Assembly (NCBI GenBank): GCA_003019535.1
Contig: NEXG01000005.1
Coordinates: 1-51,592 of the forward strand
Origin: Candidatus Marsarchaeota G2 archaeon ECH_B_1
GTDB lineage: Archaea > Thermoproteota > Thermoprotei_A > Marsarchaeales > Marsarchaeaceae
DNA length: 51,592 bases
Reading direction: 5' to 3'
In this document: positions 1-8,515 of the stretch, piece by piece
Layout of the letters: every line of letters begins with the position of its first letter
Position numbering within the stretch: the first letter of the stretch is position 1
Notes under the pieces: model-generated
What the model was told of the DNA's origin: nothing
The model's database searches: none
Seen by the model: only the letters and a program-made list of their open reading frames with translations
Program-made: the position numbers and the translations under genes

Positions 1-434
1 CCTGAGCGCGTTCTCTGTTGTCCTCGTGAGTGAAACACCGAACGAGATGGGTTGCCTCGTGTACGCGTCGACAGCAACCCACACCTACAGTGGTCTTCCG
101 CTACACTTCACCACGCTTTCATCCACCGCGATCGCTCGCTGCCAGCTTTGCACTGGCTCGAAGCTGAGTTTCGCCTCAACCTTTTTCATCCAATCCTGAA
201 CGCTCGACTTGGAAAGAGGCTCGGAGAGAAGCCAGAAGAATCCAGGGGTTTTTCTGAGGCTCAACCCAAACGCGTAGAGTAGCACGGCGATAACCTTGAG
301 CTCGCGAGAACCTCTTCTTGTTCCTCTTAAAAACGTTTAAATCCCTGAAGAGTGTAAAGATATCCGTTGTGGGCTCCATGGTGGTTCACCAATTCAGCTC
401 CGTGGCGCCCACCACTTAAGGCTTATCCGGACAG
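1..434 (-). mobile_element. Degenerate IS6-like insertion sequence, copy 1 (cut by window edge)
   Basis: Minus-strand reading gives transposase-like segments: a stretch with LSLRKTPGFFWLLSEPLSKS, then AIAVDESVVK and, after an in-frame TAG at about 83-85, VWVAVDAYTRQP. The last two resemble the first two Asp motifs of a DDE transposase of the IS6 type (family assignment from memory). The amino-terminal part (EPTTDIF..RNKKRF) lies in another frame, so the gene is broken by at least one frameshift and one stop. The element ends at 420-434 with GGCTTATCCGGACAG, the exact inverse of the left end of copy 2 (CTGTCCGGATAAGCC at 5032-5046). The left part lies outside the window. Confidence 0.75.
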
Positions 435-526
435 GATCCGGATACCACCGATTAGCTTATGCGCAGGAGTGTATCTGTGGTTATCACGCGAGTAGAACCA
501 TAAGATTACAACGTAGAACATAACTT

Positions 527-1609
527 TTGGATTTCTCTCTACGACTCAAGATTTGGAGAGCTTGTTTAAGGAATATAAAATTTTTATACCATGTCTCATA
601 TCTTGAGGTATCTCAGAGGTACTGTTTAAATTGGTATAAGCAAAGATGGCATATGCCTAGATTTACCATAGTTATCCCAACTCATAACAGATACGATAAA
701 CTAAGGAATTTATTGAAAAGTATCGATTTCACAAAACCCGTGGGATTGGAGGAGATTATCGTTGTGGATGATTCATCGCGTAAAGTTGAAATAGAGAATG
801 AGTTTCCCTGTCTAAACATACATAGGATTGTATCAAGCGAGAGACTATTTATATCTAGAGCTAAAAACTTAGGCTGGAGAAAAGCAACTTCAGATATAAT
901 CTTCTTTATTGATGATGATAACATAGTTAACCATAGAACATTTGTGCCAATTATAGATAAACTAGCCAAATCAAAGTGCATAGGTGCTCTTGTGCCAGCC
1001 GTCTTATACAAAAATAGACCAGATCTAGTATGGGTTTATGCGACACCATTAGCCAAGGATCGATGGTCACATGTCTTGATCGGTAGGAACAAACCTCGTA
1101 ATCCTAAGATTGAAAATAGATTTCTGGATACAGATGCATTAGCAAACTCATCGGTAGTAAAGAGAAGCGTTTTAGAGCTTACCAACGGTTTTGAAGAAAA
1201 GTTAAGTGTAAATAGTTCGGCGGATTTGTGTTTAAGAATTAAAAAGATGGGGTTTAAGGTATATGCTTATACAGGAAGCTTTATCTACCATGACGTTACT
1301 CCTCCCAGTGGCTTCGGTTGGTGGGCTGAACATGGCACACAAGACCCTCTAAGGGTTAATAACGAATTAAAAGATTGGATATTACTGATGAGATTTCTTC
1401 ATTTTAAAGATAATCTTTTTGTTTTTCATGCAATGCTAAGATCAATGCGTTTTGTGCTACCTAATATGCTGGTTTATATTTTTAAAGGAAAAAGACCACA
1501 CTACTTGGTTAAAAATGTAATTACGGGGTATCTAGATGGATTTTCTCGTGCCTTAAAGTTTAATTATAATAGATATAATTTAAGTGACGCGTGGCTTGTC
1601 ACCGAATAA
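527..1609 (+). CDS. Family 2 glycosyltransferase
   Basis: Predicted GT-A-fold glycosyltransferase that moves a sugar from an activated donor to a lipid, glycan or protein acceptor at the cytoplasmic membrane face. The opening FTIVIPTHNRYDKL, the VVDDSS segment and the metal-binding FIDDDN (about residues 127-132 of the long form) are typical of GT2. The carboxy end holds a hydrophobic-aromatic stretch but no clear multi-span membrane domain. The 527 start is TTG; an ATG at 653 places the first strand directly at the amino terminus and is equally plausible. The gene is clearly richer in A+T than its neighbours and sits beside an IS copy, which suggests horizontal transfer. Substrate unknown; surface glycan or N-glycan synthesis is a guess. 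Confidence 0.85.
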   Translation: MDFSLRLKIWRACLRNIKFLYHVSYLEVSQRYCLNWYKQRWHMPRFTIVIPTHNRYDKLRNLLKSIDFTKPVGLEEIIVVDDSSRKVEIENEFPCLNIHRIVSSERLFISRAKNLGWRKATSDIIFFIDDDNIVNHRTFVPIIDKLAKSKCIGALVPAVLYKNRPDLVWVYATPLAKDRWSHVLIGRNKPRNPKIENRFLDTDALANSSVVKRSVLELTNGFEEKLSVNSSADLCLRIKKMGFKVYAYTGSFIYHDVTPPSGFGWWAEHGTQDPLRVNNELKDWILLMRFLHFKDNLFVFHAMLRSMRFVLPNMLVYIFKGKRPHYLVKNVITGYLDGFSRALKFNYNRYNLSDAWLVTE

Positions 1610-1722
1610 AAGTCCTACGTTATTAATAGTTTATTTGATTATAATGCGCCCATGAATAAAAAGTGCGTTTAAGATGGTTGTTCAATTATAGATGTGGTTT
1701 TAGGGATTTTGAGTGACGCCAT

Positions 1723-3768
1723 TTAGCTCTTAGTAGCTTGGTTTAGTTGTATTTCGGCTGTGGTCTTGGGTTTTGCGCCGAGTTTTTCGCGTAGCCAGTT
1801 TCTCACGTCGTAGAAGTATATGTTTCCGTATGGGCATGACTCAACGCAGTCCCCTACACCTATGCATTTGGAGGCTCTGAATTCGCCTTTGGCTATGAAT
1901 TGACCGGGCATGTCCGTGTTGCCCACGGGGCAAGCTTTGGAGCAGTCCTTGGTGGGGCACTTTATACACGTGTTTCTATCCTTGACTTTGAGTCTGAAGA
2001 AGCCTAGGCGTGATATCCACTGGTTGGTCATCCCCCAGTGGCACATCCCCGTGGTCACACACCCATAGGTTCCGATGAATGGGATGAGCATGAAGACTAT
2101 GTACCAGAGGAAGTTGAAGTAGAATGAGTAGAGGAATTGGGCTGCGTCTTCGCCATACACTGTGAGGTTTATTCTACCTGTCGAGTTGAGGTATGATACT
2201 GTAGCTGCGGCTACGAGGGATATCCAGACAAGGGTTGAGACCACCTTGTAAGTCTTAGTGATCCGGCTTCCAAGCAGCTTTCGACCCATCTTGGTTGTCC
2301 TGTTAAAGCTCTTCATCACGTCGTAGAATGTTCCCTGATACATTGTGGCGGCGGTGCAGGTGACCGAGCAGAGCGCGCGTGACCCGAAAAGCAGTGACAG
2401 TGCTCCGTAGATGAGGTATGTTGTCACGAGTCCGAATGCGAAGGCTGGGGCCACGGGGCTGACGGTTCCAATACCCATGGCTTGACCCACGAAAGGTATG
2501 TTTGGTAGCTCGCTGCTGGGTATCACGAAGTATGGAAGGAGCACCGCGTATGCGAAGTATGCGAGGAGCATGAGCGTTAGGCGTACCCTGGTCTCCCTGA
2601 CCTTCACCTCGCGTATCCTGAAGACCACGAGTGAGCCCATCTCGGCGCCCATCATTATCAGGTACCAAGCTGAACCTGTGATGAGGCTGAATGCCTCAAC
2701 AAAGTTGTAGGCAGCCGCCCCCACCATGCTGAGCGGGTTACCCATAAGGGGTGCGAGTGTTAGTGTGGAGAGGAAGGTGTGGACTCCGTAGTACTCCAAG
2801 TCGAAGACGCCGCCCATGAAGAATTCGGCTGCGAATATGGCTACAAGCATCCTGAAGGTCCAAGATGGTTCAAGAAGCCATGAGCGCTGCTTGCTCTCCG
2901 CATAGCGTAGGGGTGAGAGCACTCCGTCGAAGTATATGAGCATCTCACCCACTATTGACGCGTCGAAGAGTGCTGGTTGCTGGGTGACCATCCACAGGAA
3001 GAGGCCACCCATCATGAGCGTGTACACTACAAGAAGCCTGAAGATGTATTCCCCGAAGACCGAGTTGAGCCTCCTATGCTTGTAGAGGTAGTCGAACACG
3101 TAGATGAACATGGCTGTCATCATGCTTCCCCCCACATACACGCTAACCTCCTCCCAGCGGCTGTTGGCTATGGCTGTGGGGGTGAGCACCATGATGGCCG
3201 CCTGGAACACGAACACAATGTACACGCTGCGTTCGAAGTCCCTTCTAAAGTAGTAGGAGGATAGAGCCATCTCCGCGGCCATGGGGAACACGAACCAGTA
3301 TGAGGCCACAGCCTGGTCGAGCTGCACCACCACACCCGTCGAGGGGTTAAGCTGCGCCGATGCGAGCGCGAACGCCCACCCCATGAGCACCTCGTTCACG
3401 ATGGCGAGCAACACTATGAGTAACCTGCCCCCAACCCTCCTAGACAGCAGCCCTTGGAGCTGGGGTGGTGGGCTCTGGGTTGAGCTGAGCTTTACGAGGG
3501 TGTTGAGCACTGGTATGAACGCTCCAACCATCACCGCCGAGCTCACCGCCACCGCGGCCACAAGGCTCTCTGGGCCCCTGTAGAGGAAGTATACGGTTGC
3601 ACCCCCGAACATGGAGGCCATCATGGCTAGGAGGAACACGCTCAGAGAGTGCTCCAACTCATTCTTGGCTCGGCCGGCATACTTTATGATCCTGGCTGTG
3701 ACGTACACCATGACGGCCGCGATAGCCCAGAGTATGGGCTCCAAGTACCCCATAATGTCTGAGTGCAC
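1723..3768 (-). CDS. Polytopic membrane protein with C-terminal double [4Fe-4S] ferredoxin domain
   Basis: A 681-residue protein with roughly 15 hydrophobic segments followed by a cytosolic-type ferredoxin region. Two clusters are visible near the carboxy end: CIKCPTKDCSKACP and CIGVGDCVESCP, each able to bind one [4Fe-4S]. Additional cysteines (CSVTCTA, GCVTTGMC) sit at the ends of late membrane helices, a layout reminiscent of NapH/MauN/CcoG-type electron-transfer proteins, although this protein is much longer. Probable role: electron transfer between the quinone pool or a membrane partner and a soluble acceptor. The start is GTG at 3768; an ATG five codons on (3753) also precedes the first helix. 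It stands alone, downstream of dinB on the same strand. The exact family is not recognised. Confidence 0.75.
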   Translation of the reverse strand: MHSDIMGYLEPILWAIAAVMVYVTARIIKYAGRAKNELEHSLSVFLLAMMASMFGGATVYFLYRGPESLVAAVAVSSAVMVGAFIPVLNTLVKLSSTQSPPPQLQGLLSRRVGGRLLIVLLAIVNEVLMGWAFALASAQLNPSTGVVVQLDQAVASYWFVFPMAAEMALSSYYFRRDFERSVYIVFVFQAAIMVLTPTAIANSRWEEVSVYVGGSMMTAMFIYVFDYLYKHRRLNSVFGEYIFRLLVVYTLMMGGLFLWMVTQQPALFDASIVGEMLIYFDGVLSPLRYAESKQRSWLLEPSWTFRMLVAIFAAEFFMGGVFDLEYYGVHTFLSTLTLAPLMGNPLSMVGAAAYNFVEAFSLITGSAWYLIMMGAEMGSLVVFRIREVKVRETRVRLTLMLLAYFAYAVLLPYFVIPSSELPNIPFVGQAMGIGTVSPVAPAFAFGLVTTYLIYGALSLLFGSRALCSVTCTAATMYQGTFYDVMKSFNRTTKMGRKLLGSRITKTYKVVSTLVWISLVAAATVSYLNSTGRINLTVYGEDAAQFLYSFYFNFLWYIVFMLIPFIGTYGCVTTGMCHWGMTNQWISRLGFFRLKVKDRNTCIKCPTKDCSKACPVGNTDMPGQFIAKGEFRASKCIGVGDCVESCPYGNIYFYDVRNWLREKLGAKPKTTAEIQLNQATKS

Positions 3769-3856
3769 AGCACAATCTATAAACGCTACGGCATCCTGAT
3801 TCGGAGCCTAACGTGTAAGGGTTGTGCTTCCTTTAATTTGACCCCTGTTTATTACT

Positions 3857-4972
3857 TTATTGATCTTTGTTTGCTCCTTGGGTTATCCACTCCTCAATTG
3901 TTTTCTGGTTTTCAGGGATCTTTATGAAGCTTGAGAGTCTGAGGCCAACCTTCCTCACAGGCTTGGTGTAGTCGAATCTTCCAAGTAGGAGTGTGATGGC
4001 TTGCTCTATTGAGGCTGGGTCTCCGCGTGGCTCTCTGTATGAGTGGTCTCTTGTGGCTACTTTGAAGTCGTTGTACACGAACTTGACGCCAACGGTCCTA
4101 TAGAGTAGGCCTAAGCTGCTTATCCTCGAGTGTAGCTCCCCCACCATGGGTTGGAGTGCGCCGCGTATTATCACTGTGTCAGTGGTTGGCCTCTCGAGTG
4201 TGTGCTCTGTGCTTATGGACTTATACTCGCTCTGGGGCTCAACGGGGTCATTGTCCTCGCCGTTTGCCACAAGCCACATCCAGACGCCCACCCTACCGAA
4301 CCTCTCCTCGAGTATGTAGGGTGGTGTGGCGGCGAGCTCGCCTAGGAGCCTTATACCCATCCCCTCAAGCGCGGCCTGAGTCTTCGGACCTATCCCAGCC
4401 ACCCTACCAACCTCGAGGGGTGCTAGGAACGACTTGACCTGTCCTGGCCTAACAACTGTGAGGCCGTCTGGCTTCCTATAGTCGGAGGCTATTTTGGCGC
4501 ACGCCTTAGTAGGCGCTATACCCACACTGCAGGTGAGCCCCACCCTCTCCTTTATGGTGCGCTTGATTGCCTCCCCGAACTCTTCAGGGGAGGCGTACTC
4601 CTGCGCTCTACGTGTGGAGTCGAGGTACGCCTCATCTATACTCGCAACCTCGAGCTTATCCGCGAAAGCCTCAAGCTCACCCATCACACGGGAGGAGACC
4701 TCCTCGTAGAGCGAAAAATTAGTCCTAAGATAGACGCCCCCGGGGCATAGCTCCCTCGCCTTAAGGTATGACATACCAGACCTAACCCCGAAGGCCCTCG
4801 CCTCATAAGAACACGAGGCAACAGCCCCACGCGTAATGATCTCTCCATCCTCAGGCGTCATCACCACGATAACTGGTTTACCCCTAAGCGATGGATTCGC
4901 GAGCTGCTCACAGGAAGGGTAGAAGGCGTTCATATCAACGTGGACGACTAGCCTACCCTCCCACTCAAACAA
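3857..4972 (-). CDS. dinB: Y-family DNA polymerase IV (DinB/Dpo4)
   Basis: Translesion DNA polymerase of 371 residues, close to the Sulfolobus Dpo4 length. Catalytic carboxylates are visible: D13 in VDMNAF and D113-E114 in SIDEAYLD. Other landmarks are the CSYEARAFGVRSGM fingers motif, GIAPTKACAKIASDYRKP and the helix-hairpin-helix GIGPKTQAALEGMGI. Little-finger residues follow to about 345. The carboxy end contains QKTIEEWI (356-363), which fits a PCNA-binding PIP box. The start is TTG, 12 codons before the first Asp; no later start would keep the motif well placed. It lies upstream of and on the same strand as the ferredoxin membrane gene, with a gap of about 90 bp, so co-transcription is uncertain. 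Confidence 0.95.
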   Translation of the reverse strand: MFEWEGRLVVHVDMNAFYPSCEQLANPSLRGKPVIVVMTPEDGEIITRGAVASCSYEARAFGVRSGMSYLKARELCPGGVYLRTNFSLYEEVSSRVMGELEAFADKLEVASIDEAYLDSTRRAQEYASPEEFGEAIKRTIKERVGLTCSVGIAPTKACAKIASDYRKPDGLTVVRPGQVKSFLAPLEVGRVAGIGPKTQAALEGMGIRLLGELAATPPYILEERFGRVGVWMWLVANGEDNDPVEPQSEYKSISTEHTLERPTTDTVIIRGALQPMVGELHSRISSLGLLYRTVGVKFVYNDFKVATRDHSYREPRGDPASIEQAITLLLGRFDYTKPVRKVGLRLSSFIKIPENQKTIEEWITQGANKDQ

Positions 4973-5031
4973 CTCTACTCAACAAAAACTATACCCCAAA
5001 CAATAATTAAGCTTGCGCACAGTTCAAGGAC

Positions 5032-5823
5032 CTGTCCGGATAAGCCCAACTCTTGTCACCTTCACTAGGTGTACCACGCAGCGAACACCTCCAAGAAGTC
5101 CACGAATGGTGTGAACAGCGTCTTCCTGGGATTGGTGTTGTAGAAAGTCCTCGTCCTGTCTTTGAGGTAGCCTTGAAGCGCTCAACCGAGCTACGCAACC
5201 CAAACGTCTGGTGCACGTGGTCCTTGGAAGCCCGCTCCCGCTAATCACGGAGTCACGCCACAATGGACCCCCGTCGGTGAGGATAACCGGGTCACCCACG
5301 TGGATACCTTCTCCTGAGTCTCTGCAGAAACCTGAGCGCATTAGCCGTGGTCTTGGTGAGTGTGGTGCCGAACCAACCAAACGAATCGACCCCCTAGCCT
5401 TGGCGTCCACCTATGTCCACCCACACTTAGATGGGTCCACCGTTACACTTGACCACCAACTCATCTCCACACGGCTATTTTATAGAGTACTCTTGTGGTT
5501 CCATCTGTTGGGGTACGAAGCTAGGGCTTCTACTCCATCCATCTCCCAAATTCCTAACCCACTCCTCTGGGTACACTAGACTTTGGAGACTGCGCTGGAG
5601 GGTTTCTCGGAGTACCTCGAGGTTCTCCTCGGCTGGAGATGCTCGGGCCAGAGGCGTTGAGTAGTACGGATATGAGTTTGAGTTCATGGGAACCCCCTTC
5701 TTGTTTCTCGCAAAAGCGTTTAAATCCCTAAGGTACCTAGGCACATCCAAGCGGGTAGTGGGCTCCACGTGTGATCCCCAACTCGACTCCGTGGCGTCCA
5801 CCATGTTTAAGCCTTATCAGGGA
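5032..5823 (-). mobile_element. Degenerate IS6-like insertion sequence, copy 2 (about 792 bp)
   Basis: Same element as copy 1: the blocks around 5331-5480 and 5690-5823 match 1-130 and 310-434. The left end is CTGTCCGGATAAGCC (5032-5046); the right end (about 5808-5823, AAGCCTTATCAGG) has lost bases relative to copy 1. The minus strand encodes transposase pieces spread over three frames: RYLRDLNAFARNKKG near the start, GDPVILTDGGPLW (DDE second-Asp block) and FGLRSSVERF (Glu block). Multiple frameshifts make it inactive. The length fits the IS6 family (about 0.8 kb), as does an 8-bp target duplication for its presumed derivatives, but no clear duplication flanks this copy. Both copies lie in the same orientation and bracket about 4.6 kb holding the glycosyltransferase, ferredoxin and dinB genes. 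Confidence 0.75.
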
Positions 5824-5986
5824 AGGTTCGCTTAATCCGCATAAAGTTAATTGGGTAATAGTTGGTTCCTAGCTTGGAAGGGTCAAGAAAGGGTGAGGGG
5901 TTCAAACCTAGTGAGACTCTGGTATAATTTGTTCAACCTTTGCACACAACGATTTTTGCCTAATACAAGCGATAAAGACAGGGTTT

Positions 5987-6007
5987 AAGTATCAGGGGTG
6001 ATACTTA
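5987..6007. promoter_or_regulatory. Inverted repeat just upstream of broken ATPase
   Basis: AAGTATC (5987-5993) and GATACTT (6001-6007) form a perfect 7-bp inverted repeat with a 7-nt spacer, ending two bases before the ATG at 6010. A weak TATA-like GATAAAG lies at about 5971-5977. An operator at the transcription start is a reasonable reading; the other two ATPase genes in the window have palindromes in the same place. Confidence 0.4.
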
Positions 6008-6009
6008 CA

Positions 6010-6650
6010 TGCTGTTTTCCACAGGACCGAAGGATTCTCTTGAAGAACTTTTTGACCGAGAGCGTGAAGTTGGGAAGCTTAAAGAGAGTGTGAACGAAGG
6101 CTGGTTCTGGCCTTAGGGCTGAGGAGGACTGGGAAATCCAGCCTTGTACTAGCCACCATGAATTCAATCCCTATAAACTGTGTTTACGTCGATGTTAGGA
6201 AGGTTTACGATGATGTTTCTAAGAAGGTGACAGCCGAGAAGCTCCCAGACAAGTTACACTCTTCGCTAGTAAGTCTAAGTAAAAAAGAGAAGCTGAAAAA
6301 AGCCTTATCCGAGCTCGAAATATCTGTTGAATCGCCTCTGAGAACAAGGATTTCGCGGGAGAGATTTAGGCGTGAAGCCATCAGAATTTTTGAGGCTCTC
6401 AACACACTGGGTAAAACGGTTGTAGCTTTTGATGAAGCCCAGTATCTGCGTTTCTCCACTGTGGGGCTGAGGCCGCTTTTAACCTATATCTATGACCACT
6501 TGTAGAACACCACGATGATACTCACTGGGAGCGAAGTAGGGCTTCTCCACGACTTTGCAGGGCTGGAAGACCCTGGCTCTGATCTCTACGGAAAGTATTA
6601 CAAAGCTATCTAAGTGATGCCTTTTACAAAAGAATGGAAGCCTCGCCATT
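6010..6650 (+). pseudogene. Broken archaeal-type ATPase (PF01637-like), truncated
   Basis: Remnant of the same family as the intact gene at 8516. Reading from ATG 6010 gives SLEELFDREREVGKL, then the frame shifts near 6100, after which VLALGLRRTGKSSLVL (Walker A) follows in the frame continuing to 6505. Walker B is VVAFDEAQYL. An in-frame TAG at 6503-6505 follows YIYDHL, after which the homology continues (MILTGSEVGLLHDF) to a TAA at 6611-6613 and a few more residues. The lid and carboxy-terminal winged helix are missing. So there is one frameshift, two stops and a carboxy-terminal truncation: a pseudogene. It lies about 190 bp from the decayed IS. Confidence 0.85.
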
Positions 6651-6681
6651 CGGGGCGGGGAGGAAGCTAGAGTCAACTGCC

Positions 6682-7083
6682 TCACTTTGAATTATGCTGT
6701 TTTATGAAGAGTTCAAGCAGTTTTGCGTAATCGTGGTGCCCATTTTCCTCTAGGTTTGCGGAGAGCTCCTTGAGTCGGTCTAGGTTCTCTTGTGTAAACA
6801 CCGAATTCAGGTATCCGCGTATAGCGTTGGGTGGCCGCGTAGGTATTTGTATTAGGGTTCGTGCAAGTTGTCGATACTCGTCGATCAACATGGGTAGAAA
6901 CACTTCGATCGCTGCGCTCACCCCTCGTAGGAGCGCAACGCTTGTTGTCATCGAGTAGGCGGAAGAAAGCTTCTTTGAGACTTCATCCAGTAATCGGGTC
7001 AGCTCGTCTTCGGGTTTGTCGAGCGGTTTTAGTTTCTCAAGTTCGGTACTTAGTATGCGTAACCTGCTTCTCGTGTCCTCCAC
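6682..7083 (-). CDS. Helical protein coupled to a winged-helix regulator
   Basis: A 133-residue, charged, mostly helical protein with no membrane segment and no motif I recognise. Heptad-like stretches (LRILSTELEKLKPL, LTRLLDEVSKKLSSAY) suggest a helical bundle. It starts with GTG inside the end of the upstream regulator gene (34-bp overlap), so the two are probably translated together and act together, for instance as an effector or partner of the DNA-binding protein. Function unknown. Confidence 0.6.
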   Translation of the reverse strand: MEDTRSRLRILSTELEKLKPLDKPEDELTRLLDEVSKKLSSAYSMTTSVALLRGVSAAIEVFLPMLIDEYRQLARTLIQIPTRPPNAIRGYLNSVFTQENLDRLKELSANLEENGHHDYAKLLELFIKQHNSK

Positions 7084-7349
7084 AGTATATAGGCCGACGG
7101 GTTTAGTTTGAAGATCACACCCCTTCCATCGGTTTTACCCTCGCTCTTTTGCAGGTAGCCGAGTCTCGCGAGCTTCTCAAGCCTCCCCACAAGTGTGGCA
7201 CGAGAGACCCCGCCCTCCACGCGTTCCGCAAGCGCGTTGAAATTCGGGCTCCCGGATTCACACAGGACCTCCAAGATTTTCCTATCCTTTCCATCGAGCC
7301 TTTCCTCCCCAAAGCGCTCAACCCCAAACATTTCGGTAGCCATGATCAC
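7050..7349 (-). CDS. Winged-helix transcriptional regulator (small, MarR/ArsR-like)
   Basis: A 99-residue DNA-binding protein. KILEVLCESGSPNFNALAER (helices 1-2), then SRATLVGRLEKLARLGYLQK (recognition helix and start of the wing) and GVIFKLNPSAYIL (wing and following strand) read as a standard winged helix. The start is GTG 7349 or ATG 7343; the TATA-like CTTAAATAG on the minus strand at about 7364-7372 would put the RNA start at or next to these, so the gene is probably leaderless. Three 8-bp half-sites lie directly upstream (7371-7395), suggesting autoregulation. Its reading frame runs into the following helical gene. Confidence 0.8.
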   Translation of the reverse strand: MIMATEMFGVERFGEERLDGKDRKILEVLCESGSPNFNALAERVEGGVSRATLVGRLEKLARLGYLQKSEGKTDGRGVIFKLNPSAYILWRTREAGYAY

Positions 7350-7370
7350 TTAACAGGTGCGTTCTATTTA

Positions 7371-7395
7371 AGTTTAATAATTAAACTATTAAACT
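7371..7395. promoter_or_regulatory. Candidate operator: AGTTTAAT / ATTAAACT half-sites
   Basis: AGTTTAAT (7371-7378), one base, ATTAAACT (7380-7387), then a second ATTAAACT (7388-7395). The first two form a perfect palindrome around A7379. The group overlaps the upstream edge of the TATA-like box of the winged-helix gene starting at 7349/7343. The sequence is A+T-rich, so chance similarity is possible, but three matching octamers at a promoter of a regulator is a usual operator pattern. Confidence 0.5.
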
Positions 7396-7553
7396 AATTT
7401 GCGTAACTAAAATAGTTTCTTTGTGCGGTGAACCAAACGCTTCTCCAAAGTTTCTGGTGAAAATGAAGATGAAAAGGGTATTTCTTACCACTACCGTATC
7501 GCTTCCTCTGTCCCTAAAGCGCTCCACCTTGCCTAGTAAGTCGGCGTCACATG

Positions 7554-7976
7554 TCAGTTGGTCAACATCCCCCGCCAGCCCCTAGTCCGCCTTAGAGTAT
7601 AAGCGGCGACCAAGATCGCAGTGTTGAATGCCGCGATGTATAGGAGGAGCCTATCCTGTACATAGGACGTGGAGGTTTGAAAGTCTAACACGAAGAATTG
7701 CGCCCAGAGGAACACAAGCACAAAGACGAGGGCCCAATTAAGGAGGCCTCCCCACCTTCTCCTCACACGTGCCGTAGACTCCGAAGTGACTATAACAATG
7801 AGTATAAAAGTCAACCCGATAATCGTCGTGAGAGTCGACATTCCCGTTACCGGGCTCCACGAGTTCGTGAGCAGGGTGTTAATCGCCACAAACATGGCCA
7901 ATATGCTGCCTGTGACTGCGAGCATAAGTGCGCTGAGAAACAAGTAGCCTACGACTCCACCAGCGCTAGGCCGCAT
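7554..7976 (-). CDS. Small four-helix membrane protein
   Basis: A 140-residue protein with four predicted membrane spans: YLFLSALMLAVTGSILAMFV, LTTIIGLTFILIVIV, LNWALVFVLVFLWAQFFVL and LLLYIAAFNTAILVAAY. A basic loop (ARVRRRWGG) between spans 2 and 3 suggests a cytoplasmic location for that loop. ATG start at 7976. No family recognised and no operon partner; the upstream side holds two MITE-like elements. Confidence 0.6.
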   Translation of the reverse strand: MRPSAGGVVGYLFLSALMLAVTGSILAMFVAINTLLTNSWSPVTGMSTLTTIIGLTFILIVIVTSESTARVRRRWGGLLNWALVFVLVFLWAQFFVLDFQTSTSYVQDRLLLYIAAFNTAILVAAYTLRRTRGWRGMLTN

Positions 7977-8026
7977 TTCAACCGCGAAATAAGGCCCTTA
8001 ACATATAAGGCTTTCAGTTAATAAGA

Positions 8027-8095
8027 GGCGCTGTCCGAATTAGTGCTGAGCGTGTGGACTATATGTGCTTAGAAATCTCTAATCCGGACACCGCC
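8027..8095. repeat. 69-bp MITE-like element, copy D
   Basis: Ends GGCGCTGTCCGAATTAG (8027-8043) and CTAATCCGGACACCGCC (8079-8095) are inverse complements with two mismatches in 17. Flanks AATAAGAG (8020-8027) and GATAAGAG (8096-8103) match at 7 of 8 positions, like a target-site duplication. Same length and end sequences as copies A, B and C. Confidence 0.75.
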
Positions 8096-8102
8096 GATAA
8101 GA

Positions 8103-8171
8103 GACAGTGTCCGAATAACACCTCTTCACGCTTGGAGGCCAACCACATCGTCCCCTAATTCGGACACTATC
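8103..8171. repeat. 69-bp MITE-like element, copy A
   Basis: Ends GACAGTGTCCGAAT and ATTCGGACACTATC are inverted repeats (13 of 14). The interior shares ATAAC and CACGCTTGGA with copy B (13879-13947). It lies 7 bp after copy D; no convincing duplication of its own is seen, so it may be a tandem insertion. Together A and D fill much of the 540-bp gap before the intact ATPase. Confidence 0.75.
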
Positions 8172-8456
8172 GGAAAGAACAAGTCTAGAGTATGCACCCA
8201 TAGGGCAAATACAGGTCTGGGTAAAGCTGGTCGAAAACCTAAATTGGAGTTTTCAGGGATGGGTTCACGGCTAGCTGCGATGGTGTGTTAAGCGAGGAGT
8301 ATGACTCCGTGGTATCCTATATGAAGCCAACACAACCTTTAGTTATATGGTAAAATGAGCCTAGCGGTTGAGGTTAGGGGCTTTACCTTATTTAGGATAG
8401 GGTGGTTCACGTGAACATTCCCTATGCATCTATCCTTAGGATTGTGGCGACATAGA

Positions 8457-8511
8457 ATTTATATTCGATGGAAGCAAATTTTGATTAGGGGACTAACTAA
8501 GTTAGGGGGGT
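8457..8511 (+). promoter_or_regulatory. TATA box, palindrome and ribosome-binding site of the ATPase gene
   Basis: TTTATATT (about 8457-8464) is a good archaeal TATA box. The expected RNA start falls near 8488-8492, where CTAACT-A-AGTTAG (8493-8505) forms a perfect palindrome. The G-run at about 8505-8510, GGGGGG just before the ATG at 8516, can serve as a Shine-Dalgarno, so this gene has a leader. A separate 12-bp palindrome GTTCACGTGAAC lies further upstream at 8405-8416. Confidence 0.55.
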
Positions 8512-8515
8512 AACC

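Noticed and set aside
434-5032. A functional composite transposon
   Set aside because: Both IS copies have broken transposases and the inner genes do not form a mobile-element cargo; no flanking duplication of the whole unit can be seen in the window.
5885-5935. tRNA-like stretch with GGGGTTCAAACCTA resembling a T-arm
   Set aside because: No acceptor, D-arm or anticodon stem can be formed around it.
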